From Pseudoselenomonas ruminantium (GTDB taxonomy: Bacteria; Bacillota; Negativicutes; Selenomonadales; Selenomonadaceae): a DNA stretch of 64,000 nucleotides. Shown piece by piece: positions 24,157-33,227 of the stretch. The first letter of the stretch is position 1, and each line of letters begins with the position of its first letter. The stretch lies in NCBI RefSeq assembly GCF_900142515.1, contig NZ_FRBC01000013.1:1-64000 (forward strand). The letters run 5' to 3'. The notes beneath the pieces are model-generated. The model searched no databases, was not told the DNA's origin, and worked only from the letters and a program-made list of their open reading frames with translations. Both the position numbers and the translations under genes were made by a program.

Positions 24157-26546
24157 GGGTCATTGCCTCCTTTGCGACTTAGCTGCTCACAGGCAAAGAG
24201 ATGGATTTTCTCCCCGGCTGAGCCGTCATTATTGGCGGCGATTTCGCCAAAGGCCTTTAAATTTTCCTTATAATCAAAATCATGTCCGTGAATTTCACCT
24301 TTGATAAAACCATCAAGTGTATTAAAGACGTCCTCACAGCAGCCATAGCGCAGCCATGGTGACAAGCGGGCAAATCCTGCGGAAATCTGATCAATTGCTT
24401 CACCACTGAATTCGATATTGATCCGCTTCGCTTTGCCAGTAGCTAATTCTATGGCATATATACATCTTTCCGGAGTGTACAGATAGTGCCATATCCCCGG
24501 GCTTGCCTCTTGGAGGAAATATCCAGGATAATTGGTGCTGTAATACCCCCCAAAAATCTGCTTTGTTTCCGGGATATCCAACTGCCAGCTGATTATTTCC
24601 CCTGTGGCCTTATTTAGGCGCAGGAACTGATTACCCCAAGCGGGTGAAAGATACAGAAATTGTTCCGTAATAGCGGCGTTGCTGAAGGGAAAGTCTTCAC
24701 AAGGAACGCCATTGACAATATTGCAACAAACAAAATCAGCAGGAAATTCTGTATATTCCTGCAATATATTGCTCTTAGGCTGCCAGCGCAGGATACATTT
24801 TCCAATCATGGGCAGGAGCCATATATCTTCGCCATCCGGCAGCATGGTCATACAACCTTGCTGCTGATGTTTTGGCAACTCTGCTATGGTATTTTCCAAA
24901 GTCTCGCAGTCAATCATCAGCACCTGCCTGCCGTTGGCCGCCACAGTCAATAACTTCCCTCGCCAAATGCAGGCACCGCCCCGCCGCCAGCAAGTCTGTA
25001 CACGGCTGAGGAATGCCTCCATATTGCCTTCCACATAAGCCACATTATCCGTAACGGTATCATAGCGGACAATGGCGGGATATAATGTGGGCAACAGGAA
25101 TAGATATCTGCCAGCCTGCAATGCGCCAGCAAAAGCTTCTGGTTTGCTGATAAATTCTTTCAGTTGAATACGACGTTCCAATTTCTTTTCTGCCTTATCC
25201 AGTACCAGAATTTCCTGTGCATTATGGGGCGTTATGTAGACTTTATCTCCTATAGAAAAAGCTTGCCAATAATAGCCGCTGCCAATATATTCATGCAACT
25301 CCCCTGCATATTCATATTTGTAATCATCATTAGCACTGTAAAAAAGCCTGTTTGAGCCTAAAACCATCCATGAAAGAATCTGCGGTGACATTGTACAGGA
25401 AATAAATGAGCTGTCCAGGATCATTGAATGCCAATCTTCAGGCTTTGGCAAACTATGCAAGGTATTATTGAACAAGAATAACGGCTTGCCAGCCACGCCA
25501 AACAGCGCTGTAACACTTGTCCCGCTATCACCGAGATAAACATCACTGTAAGCAATAGACGGCTCAATCTCTGGCGTATCGTCATAGATACCCAGATCAT
25601 GCTCAATAAAGTAATCCCGCAGGGCCTCATACTCAGCCACAAAAGGCTTCCTTATGGAATCCAACGTGGCCATGGTCAGCGGGTGAGGGCGCCAAAGCAG
25701 GCATACTTCCGGGTGCTGGGCGAAGGTGCGGAACACATAGCGCATCTTTTGGAAAAATACTGCTGTGTTTTCCAGCATGCCAGCCAGGCTGGTGTTGTAG
25801 AAATACACCTTTTTCCCGGCCATTTTCTCCTGCCAGTCCTTCGGGATTGGCGGGGGATTCTTGCACATGTTAATTACTTTGTCAGCTTTGGGCGAGCCAA
25901 GGCCCACGATTTTGCTCAAGGGCACCCGTTTATCAAAGAAATGCCGCAGGCTCTCGGACTGCACGACAATGTAATCGGCATGTTCGTAAACCGGGCACAT
26001 AGCTTGGCCTTCGCCCATGGCGCCCGAGGTAATATAATATGGTATATATACTAAAAGTTTGCAAAAAGATTTCAACTTATCGGAATAATAAGCTGGGTCT
26101 ATGCTGGTTACATAGTTGGCATAGTCATAGGGATTATGAATGTAGATAATATCCGGGCACACCGCCTGCAAATCCACTTGTCGATAGTCGGTGATAGGAA
26201 TGTCCTTGGGGAACTGGCCCCCCTCGTAGTGCATTGTGCCCAAAGAGGTATCCGGATTCCGATCATAGTAAGGTATCGGCATCACATAGGGTTCACAGGC
26301 CGGGTCGTCTTTAGCAGCCAGATAGACGCTTTCCAGACTATCCCACATGGAAGATTTATAAGGGAGGAAGTAGATGACTGTCTTGCGGCCCGATTCTTCC
26401 TGCAAGGTCTTTGCCAAAGCCTGCAGCTGTGGCAGGATGGACTGCACTATATTCATTTGCTGAGGCTGGTCCCATTTCGTTTGCGATAAGACCATCTGCA
26501 CATCGCCCAACATTTCAGCCAGGTCTTTTTGGATGTCGCGCTCCAC
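24153..26546 (-). CDS. CDP-glycerol-transferase-like domain fused to a beta-propeller-like region
   Basis: A 797-residue protein from the GTG at 26546, which has GGAGGGGAGC six bases upstream; a GTG at 26576 lacks a site. Residues about 60-400 look like a Glyphos_transf/GT-B domain: VIYFLPYKSSMWDSLESV, YIPYYITSG, VGLGSPKADKVI, LLWRPHPLT and VYLGDSGTSVTALF, the last matching the CDP-polyol-binding region of TagF relatives. Residues about 400-790 contain repeated strand-rich blocks ending in hydrophobic-Asp-x-x-T/E patterns, as in YVTN/Kelch-type beta-propellers. The propeller might bind the acceptor glycoprotein. It overlaps the downstream gene by four bases. No membrane helix is visible. The propeller assignment is inferred from strand periodicity only. 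Confidence 0.65.
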   Translation of the reverse strand: MERDIQKDLAEMLGDVQMVLSQTKWDQPQQMNIVQSILPQLQALAKTLQEESGRKTVIYFLPYKSSMWDSLESVYLAAKDDPACEPYVMPIPYYDRNPDTSLGTMHYEGGQFPKDIPITDYRQVDLQAVCPDIIYIHNPYDYANYVTSIDPAYYSDKLKSFCKLLVYIPYYITSGAMGEGQAMCPVYEHADYIVVQSESLRHFFDKRVPLSKIVGLGSPKADKVINMCKNPPPIPKDWQEKMAGKKVYFYNTSLAGMLENTAVFFQKMRYVFRTFAQHPEVCLLWRPHPLTMATLDSIRKPFVAEYEALRDYFIEHDLGIYDDTPEIEPSIAYSDVYLGDSGTSVTALFGVAGKPLFLFNNTLHSLPKPEDWHSMILDSSFISCTMSPQILSWMVLGSNRLFYSANDDYKYEYAGELHEYIGSGYYWQAFSIGDKVYITPHNAQEILVLDKAEKKLERRIQLKEFISKPEAFAGALQAGRYLFLLPTLYPAIVRYDTVTDNVAYVEGNMEAFLSRVQTCWRRGGACIWRGKLLTVAANGRQVLMIDCETLENTIAELPKHQQQGCMTMLPDGEDIWLLPMIGKCILRWQPKSNILQEYTEFPADFVCCNIVNGVPCEDFPFSNAAITEQFLYLSPAWGNQFLRLNKATGEIISWQLDIPETKQIFGGYYSTNYPGYFLQEASPGIWHYLYTPERCIYAIELATGKAKRINIEFSGEAIDQISAGFARLSPWLRYGCCEDVFNTLDGFIKGEIHGHDFDYKENLKAFGEIAANNDGSAGEKIHLFACEQLSRKGGNDP

Positions 26547-26641
26547 TTTGCTCCCCTCCCCACGATAAACATTCACTTGCTATTGTTTATAGATATTCCA
26601 CAAAAGTTTCTTTTATCCTCTATATTTATCGATAGATTCGC

Positions 26642-27760
26642 TTATTCCTTAAGATTTGTCATAAAATCCGTTTTATTTGCCTTTGGTGTCGTGGTCGGAC
26701 GGCCTAGGTCTTTGCGGGCACCAATGGCGGATTGGGCAATCAGAATGCGTAATCCATGATCTTTTGTCATCGCAACCAGAGATTTTTTCAGTTCGTCCAT
26801 GGTGGTGGCAGTGTAGATATGGTCGTAGCCGCAGCCTTGGGCGATTTGAGCGAAATCGATATTCTTTGCCGCTGTTGGCATGCCGCCTACGGATTCGTGG
26901 GCGTGGTTGTCGATAATGACGTGGATAAGATTTTTGGGATGCACACTGCCGATAACGGCCATGGCGCCCATATGCATCAGGGTGGCACCGTCGCCATCGA
27001 TGCACCAGATTGTCTGCCCGGGCTTTTGCAGGGCAATGCCTAAGGCAATGGATGAGCTATGGCCCATGGAGCCTACGGTCAGGAAGTCATGGGCGTGCCC
27101 CTGCCCTTTTGCTTCGCGATACTCAAAAAGTTCCCGGCTAGCTTTGCCAGTGGTGGAGATGATGGGACTGTTGCCTGCGGCGTCGGCAATAGCCTGAATG
27201 ATCTCCTCCCGAGTCAGGAAATTTTCGTTGGCGTGCTTTACTTTTTCTGCATTCTCCAAGGCATCCTTGCGGATGACCAAAGCGGCCTGCCTGCCTGCAT
27301 GGATGGCCTGCCACAAAGACTGCATCTGGACTTGCAATTCTGCGGCGGTCATTTCCTTGTCTACCACTACATAGGGCATGCCCATCGTTTCCAACAGGCT
27401 CAAAGTAACTTTTCCCTGATGGACATGCTGAGGCTCATCATGGATGCCAGGTTCGCCACGCCAGCCGATGATGAACAAGGACGGTATGGCATAAACGTCC
27501 TCGCTAAGCAAAGACAGCAGCGGATTGATGATATTGCCTTCGCCGCTGTTTTGCAGATAAATGACAGGGATTTTGCCCGTGGCCAGATGATAGCCGGCCC
27601 CTATCGCAACAGCATTACCTTCATTGGCAGCAACGATATGGTGTTTAGGATCTAAGCCGTATTGCATATAGATATAGTCACACAGCGGGCGCAATAGGGA
27701 ATCCGGGACACCTGTGTAGAAATCAGCGTTTAGAAGTTTTGTGAATTCCTGTATTTGCAT
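26642..27760 (-). CDS. ppd: Phosphonopyruvate decarboxylase
   Basis: A 372-residue thiamine-diphosphate enzyme that decarboxylates phosphonopyruvate to phosphonoacetaldehyde, the irreversible step that pulls PEP mutase forward. The N-terminal part shows DFYTGVPDSLL, the catalytic Glu region HHIVAANEGNAVAIGAGY and the phosphonate-family block LLSLLSEDVY. The C-terminal part has the ThDP-binding motif GDGATLMHMGAMAVIG with the following N (VIIDNHAHESVGG). Length and order match single-chain Ppd/Fom2/AepY proteins rather than sulfopyruvate decarboxylase, which is usually two subunits; that enzyme remains the alternative. GAGGGAG precedes the ATG. Other pathway genes are in the same operon at 29255, 30389 and 35343. 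Confidence 0.92.
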   Translation of the reverse strand: MQIQEFTKLLNADFYTGVPDSLLRPLCDYIYMQYGLDPKHHIVAANEGNAVAIGAGYHLATGKIPVIYLQNSGEGNIINPLLSLLSEDVYAIPSLFIIGWRGEPGIHDEPQHVHQGKVTLSLLETMGMPYVVVDKEMTAAELQVQMQSLWQAIHAGRQAALVIRKDALENAEKVKHANENFLTREEIIQAIADAAGNSPIISTTGKASRELFEYREAKGQGHAHDFLTVGSMGHSSSIALGIALQKPGQTIWCIDGDGATLMHMGAMAVIGSVHPKNLIHVIIDNHAHESVGGMPTAAKNIDFAQIAQGCGYDHIYTATTMDELKKSLVAMTKDHGLRILIAQSAIGARKDLGRPTTTPKANKTDFMTNLKE

Positions 27761-27787
27761 CGGTTATTCTCCCTCGTATTCAAAAAA

Positions 27788-29227
27788 TCATTGGAAAGCG
27801 TTGTTTTTCTTTTTCAGCGCGGTGATCAGGCTGGCCGATGCGTTAGCATGCTGCGCATAGTAAAGCTCATCGGGTGGCAAATTCGTATAGTCATAATGCC
27901 ATGGAAGATGCCATGCCATCAATTTACCTGTGGTGCGGGCAGCTACATATAAATGGTAGTGACGATAATTGCGGTAAAGGGCAAAGGTCGTATCCACCGG
28001 GCTAAAATAAAGATTTGGTTCCATTTCATGGATATAGTAACGCCGTTCCACGTTCAGTACCTCTTCTGCATTATCGCAGGTAATGCCATCGGTCTTCAGT
28101 CCCAGTCCCACCTTTTTCAGGAGCGGATAACGCCAGAGAATATCCATAAACTGCTGCAGGAAATCCTTGGGGCATTCAGCCACTGGCATGACATCTGAAT
28201 CGGTATAAACATAAGGGCTTTCCACTGACAGACTTTCCAGTATGCCGCTTTTCCACAGTGCCGTATGGCCAAAATTTCTCCCTAATCGCAAAACCTGCAC
28301 CGCCGATTCCCGTATCTCCAGCTGACGATAGTATTCCAGCAGCGGCGGATAAGATGAGTCATTGTCCAGAATATAGATATTCCGATACCCCGCTTCTACC
28401 AGCCAGTTTACCAACTTCTGCAGGCAGCTCAGGCGATTGAAATTGTTGATAAAAATGGGAATTGTCCATATATCCACCTCAGCCGGTAAGGCCAATGTTT
28501 GCACAAAAGGACTGTCCTGCCATTTCAGGCATATTTTATCCGCAGGGAGCAATACCGTGCCGGTAATTTTATACTCCAAAATACTGGTATTATCCTTTAC
28601 TTCCTGAAAATTCGCATGTCCTTGGAGGGCCGTAATATATTCATCCACTGTTTCCGGATATCTGCCTAGATAATAAAGTGTATTCCCCCTATAAAAATGA
28701 GCAATTTCATCCTCAGGCACTGCGGAAATATAGGTATGGAAATCGCCTTCCGCTTTTTCATAATCCTGCAATCCATACCACGCAAGCCCTCGATAAAAAT
28801 AAAGATGCGGATATGATGAAAAGATGATATCGCTGAAGCTATCGTAAATCAAAAGGCTGCGGAGTGCCTCCCGCCAATCATGATTTTGCAGGGCGATAAG
28901 CGCCCGCAAAAAGTAACGATTCAACTCATCTGTGGAAGTCTGCGGAAGAGGAAGGTTCCGCTCTTCCATCATCCGCAAACAGGCTTCCACGCCCAGATCA
29001 GCAATCTGCTGAATTTTTGTCTGTGAATGCAACGCATCCTCACTTTGATAAAAAGGAACTTCTTTCAGATCATTCAGCGTCTGCATGATTTCTGCCGGAC
29101 TGCAGGCAGGATTATAAAAAGCAGGCAAAGAAAAATGTTTCTCGGCGTATCGATTGAGAAAATCTCCTGCCAGCGAAAAGTGTTCCCGCTCCCCCGTATT
29201 CAGTATCCTGACAATCTCATTCCACAT
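27788..29227 (-). CDS. TPR-containing family 2 glycosyltransferase
   Basis: 479 residues from the ATG at 29227 with GGGGGA upstream; the frame extends to 29254. The first half contains TPR-like helices, clearest in LYFYRGLAWYGLQDYEKAE and AHFYRGNTLYYLGRYPETV. The second half is GT2-like: WTIPIFINNFNRLSCLQKL, NIYILDNDSSYPPLL and the metal-binding YVYTDSDVMPVAE. It ends with conserved His/Tyr-rich blocks and a Lys-rich tail. It lies between the aminoethylphosphonate transaminase and phosphonopyruvate decarboxylase genes, tying the phosphonate genes to glycan assembly. Cytosolic; acceptor unknown. Confidence 0.78.
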   Translation of the reverse strand: MWNEIVRILNTGEREHFSLAGDFLNRYAEKHFSLPAFYNPACSPAEIMQTLNDLKEVPFYQSEDALHSQTKIQQIADLGVEACLRMMEERNLPLPQTSTDELNRYFLRALIALQNHDWREALRSLLIYDSFSDIIFSSYPHLYFYRGLAWYGLQDYEKAEGDFHTYISAVPEDEIAHFYRGNTLYYLGRYPETVDEYITALQGHANFQEVKDNTSILEYKITGTVLLPADKICLKWQDSPFVQTLALPAEVDIWTIPIFINNFNRLSCLQKLVNWLVEAGYRNIYILDNDSSYPPLLEYYRQLEIRESAVQVLRLGRNFGHTALWKSGILESLSVESPYVYTDSDVMPVAECPKDFLQQFMDILWRYPLLKKVGLGLKTDGITCDNAEEVLNVERRYYIHEMEPNLYFSPVDTTFALYRNYRHYHLYVAARTTGKLMAWHLPWHYDYTNLPPDELYYAQHANASASLITALKKKNNAFQ

Positions 29228-29254
29228 AATTTCCCCCTGAGTATGGAACAGCAT

Positions 29255-30346
29255 TTATGCACGCAAAGCCTGTTGAAATACCGCAAAGAAAGCCTTGATA
29301 TCGTCCGCAGTGATGGCTCCTAACACACAGAGTCGGAAGGTTCCCTGATTCTGCATTTTGCCGGGGTAGATGGTAAAGCCGCGCTCGTAGCAATAGTCAT
29401 GGACTCTGTCGAAGTCCCATTGCGGGGTATCTGGATAGGCTACAGCAGCTACCAGACCGGATTGGATTTCCAAGGGAATCACTTCCCGCAAGCCTAATTC
29501 CTGCAGGCCTTTGTGGATTTCGGCCATGGCCGCTTGATGGCGCTGCCATTTAACCTGCTCACCTTCAGCAAAATATTCCTTTAACGCCTGCTGCACGGAA
29601 TAAATCGTCTGCACCGGCGGAGTAAAGTGCATTTGTCCGTTTTTACGAAAGTAGTCATATTGCAAATAAAGATTGCAATAATAGGAACGGACAGGATAGT
29701 CCCTGGACTCTTCAATAATCGCCGTACGTCCGATTACATAGGACAGACCGGTCATGGCCTGTATACCCTTTTGCGCCGAAGCCATGCAGAAATCGATATT
29801 CTCCGATTCGATATCTATGGGAAGCATAGCCAGCGTGGAAGTGGTATCTACAATAAAGACAGCCCCGTGATTATGAGCTAAAGCACCGATTTCCCGGATG
29901 GGATTCAGAATGCCTGTGCCGGTTTCCTGATGGGTGGTGTAGACCACGGCAATATCCGACTCACGCTCCAGCACATCTGCCACTTTCGCTAAATCCGGCA
30001 AGCCATCTACCGGAAAATTCAGGTCGATATAATCCAGCCCATAGGCTTTGGCGATATCCACGGCTCTTGAGGAATAGGCACCATTATTGACGAACAAGAT
30101 TTTCTTTCCCTGAGGTACCAGGGAATTTACACAGACATCCATGCAGAGGGTCCCTGAACCACAGAAAAGAACTGCAGAATATTCTTTGGGGTCGGCATGG
30201 ACGATTTTCAGCAGATCATGGGAGATATCGGCCATAATTTGACCGAATTCCTGTTCCCGTGGGCAGATATCCGGCACCACCTGGGCTTGTTTGACCGTGT
30301 CTGTGGTAGTGGCGGGGCCGGGGTTCAATAGGATATTTCGCTTCAT
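29255..30346 (-). CDS. phnW: 2-aminoethylphosphonate:pyruvate transaminase
   Basis: 363 residues from the ATG at 30346 (GAGGTG five bases upstream). Fold-type I PLP enzyme with MKRNILLNPGPATTTDTV at the start, the hallmark of PhnW/AEPT, then FCGSGTLCMDV (cofactor phosphate site), D167 in FIVDTTST and the Schiff-base Lys193 in ASAQKGIQAM. In biosynthesis it converts phosphonoacetaldehyde to 2-aminoethylphosphonate (AEP). Biosynthetic direction is inferred because PEP mutase and Ppd are in the same operon and no phosphonatase (phnX) is seen. It is flanked by the PntC-like nucleotidyltransferase upstream and a glycosyltransferase downstream. Confidence 0.92.
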   Translation of the reverse strand: MKRNILLNPGPATTTDTVKQAQVVPDICPREQEFGQIMADISHDLLKIVHADPKEYSAVLFCGSGTLCMDVCVNSLVPQGKKILFVNNGAYSSRAVDIAKAYGLDYIDLNFPVDGLPDLAKVADVLERESDIAVVYTTHQETGTGILNPIREIGALAHNHGAVFIVDTTSTLAMLPIDIESENIDFCMASAQKGIQAMTGLSYVIGRTAIIEESRDYPVRSYYCNLYLQYDYFRKNGQMHFTPPVQTIYSVQQALKEYFAEGEQVKWQRHQAAMAEIHKGLQELGLREVIPLEIQSGLVAAVAYPDTPQWDFDRVHDYCYERGFTIYPGKMQNQGTFRLCVLGAITADDIKAFFAVFQQALRA

Positions 30347-30388
30347 GTTGACACCTCTCGCTTCCAAAGGGTAAGGCTTTTCGACTTC

Positions 30389-31087
30389 TTATCGATAAGA
30401 ACTATCTATAAGCTGCAACTCTGCTAATGTATCGATTTCGATAACGTCTTCCTGTTGACATTGACGCACCCGGATCGTAAATTCTGGCAGATATCGGGAC
30501 AGAGCAATCTCATCCCAGTACAGCTGGTGGTTGGCAGGATCGGCATAGAGCTCTTTTGCCCGTCGGGCAAGCCGTGCGCCATCTTCAGCTGTCCAATAGG
30601 ATATCCCCACCATCTGCTGACAATTTTCGCCACCTACGGCCATTTTTCTGATACAACCTGCTTCATCGGTGTAAAAACACCAATCATCAGACTTCTCCTT
30701 GGGAATGGCAAGATAATTGCTTTCCTCCTGTTCTGCCGGTATCAATGCCGGATTACTCAGCAACAGATCACTTTCGATGATATAGGCATTCTCCAGATAA
30801 TCCGCTGCAGCTACAATGGAGGAAATATTATTGGCCTTTTCATAGTCGGGATTATCGATAAATCTTATTTGCGGATAATCCGCTAGCAAACAATCAAATT
30901 TTTCACCTAAATAGCCACGCACGATATATATTTCTTCAATGCCTGCCGCCTGCACGGCCTCCAGCAAAGTCAAGATAATCGGCTTGCCATGCACTTTTAC
31001 CAACGGCTTGGGAAGGATATCGGTCAACGGGGCCATCCGAGTACCTTTACCGGCAGCCAGGAATACTGCTCTTTTTACTTTTAGCAT
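30389..31087 (-). CDS. PntC/LicC-like nucleotidyltransferase, probable CTP:2-aminoethylphosphonate cytidylyltransferase
   Basis: A 232-residue NTP_transferase protein: AVFLAAGKGTRMAPLTDI and LPKPLVKVHGKP form the nucleotide loop, YIVRGYLGEKF follows, and ENAYIIESDLLLSNP holds the metal Asp. The NNISSIVAA region and overall size match LicC and PntC, which activate phosphocholine and aminoethylphosphonate as CDP- or CMP-derivatives. The gene directly precedes the AEP transaminase gene in the operon, so AEP is the natural substrate. Sugar-1-phosphate nucleotidyltransferase remains possible. GGAGTAAG precedes the ATG. This step would give CMP-AEP, a donor for attaching AEP to glycans. Confidence 0.8.
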   Translation of the reverse strand: MLKVKRAVFLAAGKGTRMAPLTDILPKPLVKVHGKPIILTLLEAVQAAGIEEIYIVRGYLGEKFDCLLADYPQIRFIDNPDYEKANNISSIVAAADYLENAYIIESDLLLSNPALIPAEQEESNYLAIPKEKSDDWCFYTDEAGCIRKMAVGGENCQQMVGISYWTAEDGARLARRAKELYADPANHQLYWDEIALSRYLPEFTIRVRQCQQEDVIEIDTLAELQLIDSSYR

Positions 31088-31096
31088 AATACGTTC

Positions 31097-33196
31097 TTAC
31101 TCCTTCTGTTCAAACCATTCTGGCCTTGCTGCTTTCATATCCGGCCATTGCGTGCCATTATTGTCAATCTCCTTGCATTCCTGTTGCAGGATATACATAA
31201 AATAATCTTTTATCGAGGAACTTTCCACCTTGGCACCATTATCCCGCCGATAGATATCCATCTTCATTTCCGTCAGATCTGCTCTGCCATCTTCATCAAT
31301 ACACCCATATGATGCAGCCTGACACTCATACTCCTCCGTTCTTAGGCAAATCGTATAAGGAGACGGCGGATACATGGACATACTGACTGTATAATCCCGC
31401 TTTTGACCGCCCAATACCTCTGGCAGATTACCATCCACTTTATCAAATTCAAAGCCCAGGCATGCACCAATGGCTGGATATAGATCCACTGCACTGGTCA
31501 ATTCTTCCACCAACCCCAGCTGGGGCACATTATGCCCCCGCATCATGAATGCCGCACTATTCTGATGCTCACTGAGCAGGTAGCCTGAATTCCCATAAAT
31601 AGGACTGCCATGATCTGAATACAAGGTCAGCAGATATTCGTCTTCTGCATAGTTTTGTTTCAAATAAGCAAGCAAACGCGCTATATTCGTATCACAGTTC
31701 TTGATTCCCTGCTCATTCCAATGACGATATATATCCCTTTGCTGCAAGTGCACACTGGTATTCTCTTTTTCATCCCGCAACGAACGCTGCTGCAGATCAA
31801 GTTTGACCTGTGTAGCCAAAGGCAACTGATAATTATGCGCTGACCACAGATGCGTATCCGAGGCATGCAAGAAAATAAATTGATCGGTTTCGGAAAAGGC
31901 CTCCAAATGATTGATTATCCTCTCTATCCCAACATATAAAGGAGTCCCTCCACAACAGTTCACAATCATCCTGTCGTATCCCCGCATAGTTCCATTATAG
32001 CCACCGGCACTATCCCCCATAATATTGACACAATAATACCCCAAATCATGCATCCGTTCCGAAATTGTTTTGACCTCCCTATTCAAGGTATGGTAGACCT
32101 TATCATTGAAAATCTGGGAATGCTGAGGGTATAAACCGGTTTCAATCGTTGCCAAAGATGGATAAGTATACTCTGACACAGAATAATGATTGTTGAAAAT
32201 TATCCCCTGACGAAAGAATTCCATAAGGTTGGGGACCAGTTCATAATCCCGCTCCTGTACAGCCCGCCAGCATAAACCATCCAATAATACGTTGATCACG
32301 GCCTTGCAGCGTTTAGGACTATGCTGCAGGCGGATAGGGGCCGTACATAATAACGGCTTTGTAGAAGAAACCTCCGTTGTTTCCTCACACCGGAAGAAAC
32401 TATTGGCCCACAAGCCTAAATAGGTTGTCGCCGTTCCCTGTTTACAGGAAAAATCAACCTGCTGATGTTCTTCACTGCCTACTAAGCCGATGACTACCGG
32501 TACATCCTCAATATCTACTTGGAAAGAATTGCCTCTATCAGCCAGCTTTATAAGGTCATAAGTGAAATCGCCGCCACTGATAAAGGACATTTCCGGACTG
32601 TCCTTCATAAAGGATAAAAGTTTTCCTTTATCATCCTGCAATTCTGTCTCAACATAAGCTGCCGAAAACAAATGGTATTCATCGTCAGTGCCTAAAGTCG
32701 GCAAAAACTCGCCAGCAAAAATAGCCCGGTCTCCGGTCATCCCCTGCGACGTGATACGCATTCTCGTATAAGCCACAGGTGCATAAATACCACGCCCCAT
32801 CCCTAAGGACAACGCATTCAACGCTTTATCCAGCCGATCTTGTGGTATATCCAGATTCACAGGCTCATTGTAAAGTTTGTCTGCCTTAGCCGCGAAAAGT
32901 GCGGCCATCTCTATATTCCCTGATGCATAATAGCAATCACGCAAAAGACACCACAACGTCCAATTTATCTTCCGTTTGGCATAGGCTTTCAATGCATATT
33001 CCAATGCTACTTCATAATTGCCATGAGCTTTCGCATACATTGCATAGAATATATTGCCTTCTGTTTCATTCTCAGGCAAGAGCTGCCAAAATTCGATCAA
33101 CAACTGCAAAAAATCGTCATCATATTTATTGCCCGCTGCATAATCTAACAAGCTACAGAATATCTCCCTGTTTTTCTTTCGCAGTGCCATATCCAT
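31097..33196 (-). CDS. Soluble sulfatase/alkaline-phosphatase-superfamily protein with N-terminal helical repeats (paralogue 1)
   Basis: 699 residues from the ATG at 33196 (AGAGGA upstream; the frame runs to 33241). The N-terminal 120 residues are TPR-like helices (AKAHGNYEVALEYALKAYAKR). A central beta-rich domain follows. The C-terminal half is a sulfatase fold: D in VLLDGLCWRAV, the nucleophile region SEYTYPSLATIETG, H in LHASDTHLW and the SDHG motif. Family enzymes transfer or hydrolyse phosphate or phosphonate esters; no signal or membrane segment is present, so the protein is cytosolic. It is about 60% similar by eye to the gene upstream (33228). Its position between the AEP nucleotidyltransferase and PEP mutase suggests handling of phosphonate or phospho-substituents on a glycan. 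Confidence 0.75.
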   Translation of the reverse strand: MDMALRKKNREIFCSLLDYAAGNKYDDDFLQLLIEFWQLLPENETEGNIFYAMYAKAHGNYEVALEYALKAYAKRKINWTLWCLLRDCYYASGNIEMAALFAAKADKLYNEPVNLDIPQDRLDKALNALSLGMGRGIYAPVAYTRMRITSQGMTGDRAIFAGEFLPTLGTDDEYHLFSAAYVETELQDDKGKLLSFMKDSPEMSFISGGDFTYDLIKLADRGNSFQVDIEDVPVVIGLVGSEEHQQVDFSCKQGTATTYLGLWANSFFRCEETTEVSSTKPLLCTAPIRLQHSPKRCKAVINVLLDGLCWRAVQERDYELVPNLMEFFRQGIIFNNHYSVSEYTYPSLATIETGLYPQHSQIFNDKVYHTLNREVKTISERMHDLGYYCVNIMGDSAGGYNGTMRGYDRMIVNCCGGTPLYVGIERIINHLEAFSETDQFIFLHASDTHLWSAHNYQLPLATQVKLDLQQRSLRDEKENTSVHLQQRDIYRHWNEQGIKNCDTNIARLLAYLKQNYAEDEYLLTLYSDHGSPIYGNSGYLLSEHQNSAAFMMRGHNVPQLGLVEELTSAVDLYPAIGACLGFEFDKVDGNLPEVLGGQKRDYTVSMSMYPPSPYTICLRTEEYECQAASYGCIDEDGRADLTEMKMDIYRRDNGAKVESSSIKDYFMYILQQECKEIDNNGTQWPDMKAARPEWFEQKE

Positions 33197-33227
33197 CTGT
33201 AAAATCCTCTTTTGTCTCAATCGTCCT

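Noticed and set aside
20847..26546. Classical wall teichoic acid cluster
   Set aside because: TagF- and TagD-like domains are present, but there is no TagO, TagA, TagGH or membrane anchor, and the flagellar context and probable double-membrane host argue against it.
26673..27655. Several open frames on both strands over the phosphonopyruvate decarboxylase gene
   Set aside because: They reflect GC-rich codon use of the real gene; none shows a protein family pattern.
29255..30346. Phosphonate degradation (phnW-phnX) operon
   Set aside because: No phosphonoacetaldehyde hydrolase is present, while PEP mutase and decarboxylase are, so biosynthesis is the better reading.
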